Part shown: positions 63,136 to 64,000 of the stretch, one piece after another
How the letters are laid out: every line of letters begins with the position of its first letter
Position numbering within the stretch: position 1 is the first letter of the stretch
Origin: Himantopus leucocephalus
Taxonomy: Eukaryota > Chordata > Aves > Charadriiformes > Recurvirostridae
Assembly (NCBI GenBank): GCA_003993805.1
Contig: RSEF01000026.1
Coordinates: 872,988 to 936,987 of the forward strand
DNA: 64,000 nt
Direction: 5' to 3'
Made by a program: the position numbers and the translations under genes
The notes under the pieces: generated by a model
Told to the model about the DNA's origin: nothing
What the model saw: the letters and a program-made list of their open reading frames with translations, nothing else
The model's database searches: none

Positions 63136-64000
63136 AATCTACCTGCCAAGCTGACAGCTGTGAGAAACCAGCCCAACCCAAGTGAGAGCAGAAAGAGGAG
63201 CGTATCTCTAATGTGGGTGCTCAGCTCTTGCCTCAGCATCGGTGGGACACGGCAGGGGGAAGATTTCTGCAGGGGACAAAGCACGGCACAGAAAGGTGTC
63301 CACAGTATCTCACAGCTAAATCGCAGATTCAAACTCTCCAGATGACTTTTGCAGGTCAGAAGTACAGGAGGTGCCAGCAGCAGCACCAGGCATAAACCCA
63401 GCTTATGGAGCAGGATAAGTCCCCCCGGTGATGAGATTTTGGGCTCCCTGGTGATGCTCGGCTGTGCGAGTCAGCCCCCTCACCTGCCTCCACCTCCCCT
63501 CTCCATCCCATGCTCCCTCTTGCCTCCTTCACCTTCTTCAGCATTAAGCAGCTGGTTGTTCAGCTGGAGGGCAAAGAGCTGGAGGGCTCTGATTTGGGCC
63601 AAATTCTGCCCCGTTGCACCCAAACCCCTGCCTCTGCTCAGTGCTGTGCCCCAGGCTGCCGTGCAACTGCCTCCCCGGCCCTGCACACACAGGCAAGGAG
63701 CCACCTCTGTCCACATCTGCCCTCGTACAAAGCTACTGCGTACAGGTGACCAACCTTGCTGTCCCCCACAGACAGACAACCACCTGGAGACACGGTGGCA
63801 TCTGCAGGGTGGTCTGTTCTCCCAACCAGCCTCAGTCCCCCGCCGCCAGGGAGCACTGACTCCCGTCAGGGCGAGGGAGGAATTAAAGGGCACAGCAGTT
63901 GCCTTTTACTTCCACATCTCCATGGCTTTTTTCAACCAACGGCTTCTACTTGTAAAACTGGGGTTTATTAAAAAAAGCATTAGGAAATGTATTTTCCCCT

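Larger units (their letters stand above)
49318..64000 (-). other. NAV1: Probable large first intron of NAV1
   Basis: No coding exon of NAV1 or of another gene is recognised. The N-terminal NAV1 exon is absent, so this stretch should be intronic up to the window edge, unless another gene starts within it. It contains simple repeats and several AT-rich candidate regulatory patches, listed separately. Scattered CCTCAGTTTCCC motifs (for example 56,885-56,896) are faint MIR-like remnants. Confidence 0.6.

Overview
The window looks like part of a bird genome, probably a GC-rich microchromosome. The evidence is two pieces of the avian CR1 retroposon (1-345 antisense, 14,646-14,745 sense), an older CR1-like LINE (46,680-48,300), very GC-rich sequence, CpG islands, and a gene with many short introns. 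There are no bacterial operons, rRNA or tRNA genes, or CRISPR arrays. Sequence gaps lie at 13,754-14,645 (892 N) and 36,385-36,484 (100 N, a conventional scaffold gap), with single Ns at 9,110, 9,440, 18,072, 20,054 and 35,586.

The only gene I can identify is NAV1 (neuron navigator 1), on the minus strand. I placed 29 coding exons, all with GT-AG borders on the minus strand and with phases that chain without a break, from 49,317 down to the stop codon at 20,277. They encode about 1,619 residues: the whole protein except the large N-terminal first exon, which must lie beyond 64,000. The encoded order is a serine-rich cytoskeletal region, two coiled-coil stretches, and a C-terminal AAA+ ATPase domain with Walker A (GPSGTGKT), Walker B (VILLDD) and a sensor-like IIGTTN segment. 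Two microexons, of 9 and 24 bases, are present. A 3' UTR of about 3.9 kb probably runs to a poly(A) signal at 16,424-16,429; it carries a 20-21 bp minisatellite, Pumilio sites and miR-124 seed matches.

A second NAV1 promoter and first exon is suggested inside a CpG island at 35,280-36,260. On the minus strand, a start codon in good context at 36,081-36,083 is followed by 15 codons and a donor whose phase fits coding exon 3. This would give a shorter NAV1 lacking the two upstream exons in the window and the N-terminal exon.

Layout: 1-345 CR1; 1,205-2,515 a 14-bp-unit minisatellite; 2,500-3,330 a CpG island with a possible plus-strand first exon of an unidentified gene; 3,331-16,404 intergenic or intronic sequence with several AT-rich, homeodomain-motif-rich patches that may be conserved noncoding elements; 16,405-49,317 NAV1; 49,318-64,000 most likely the large first intron of NAV1, with simple repeats and further candidate regulatory patches. 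The plus-strand unit at the left, if real, would be convergent with NAV1. Protein comparisons to mammalian NAV1 are from memory, not from a search.
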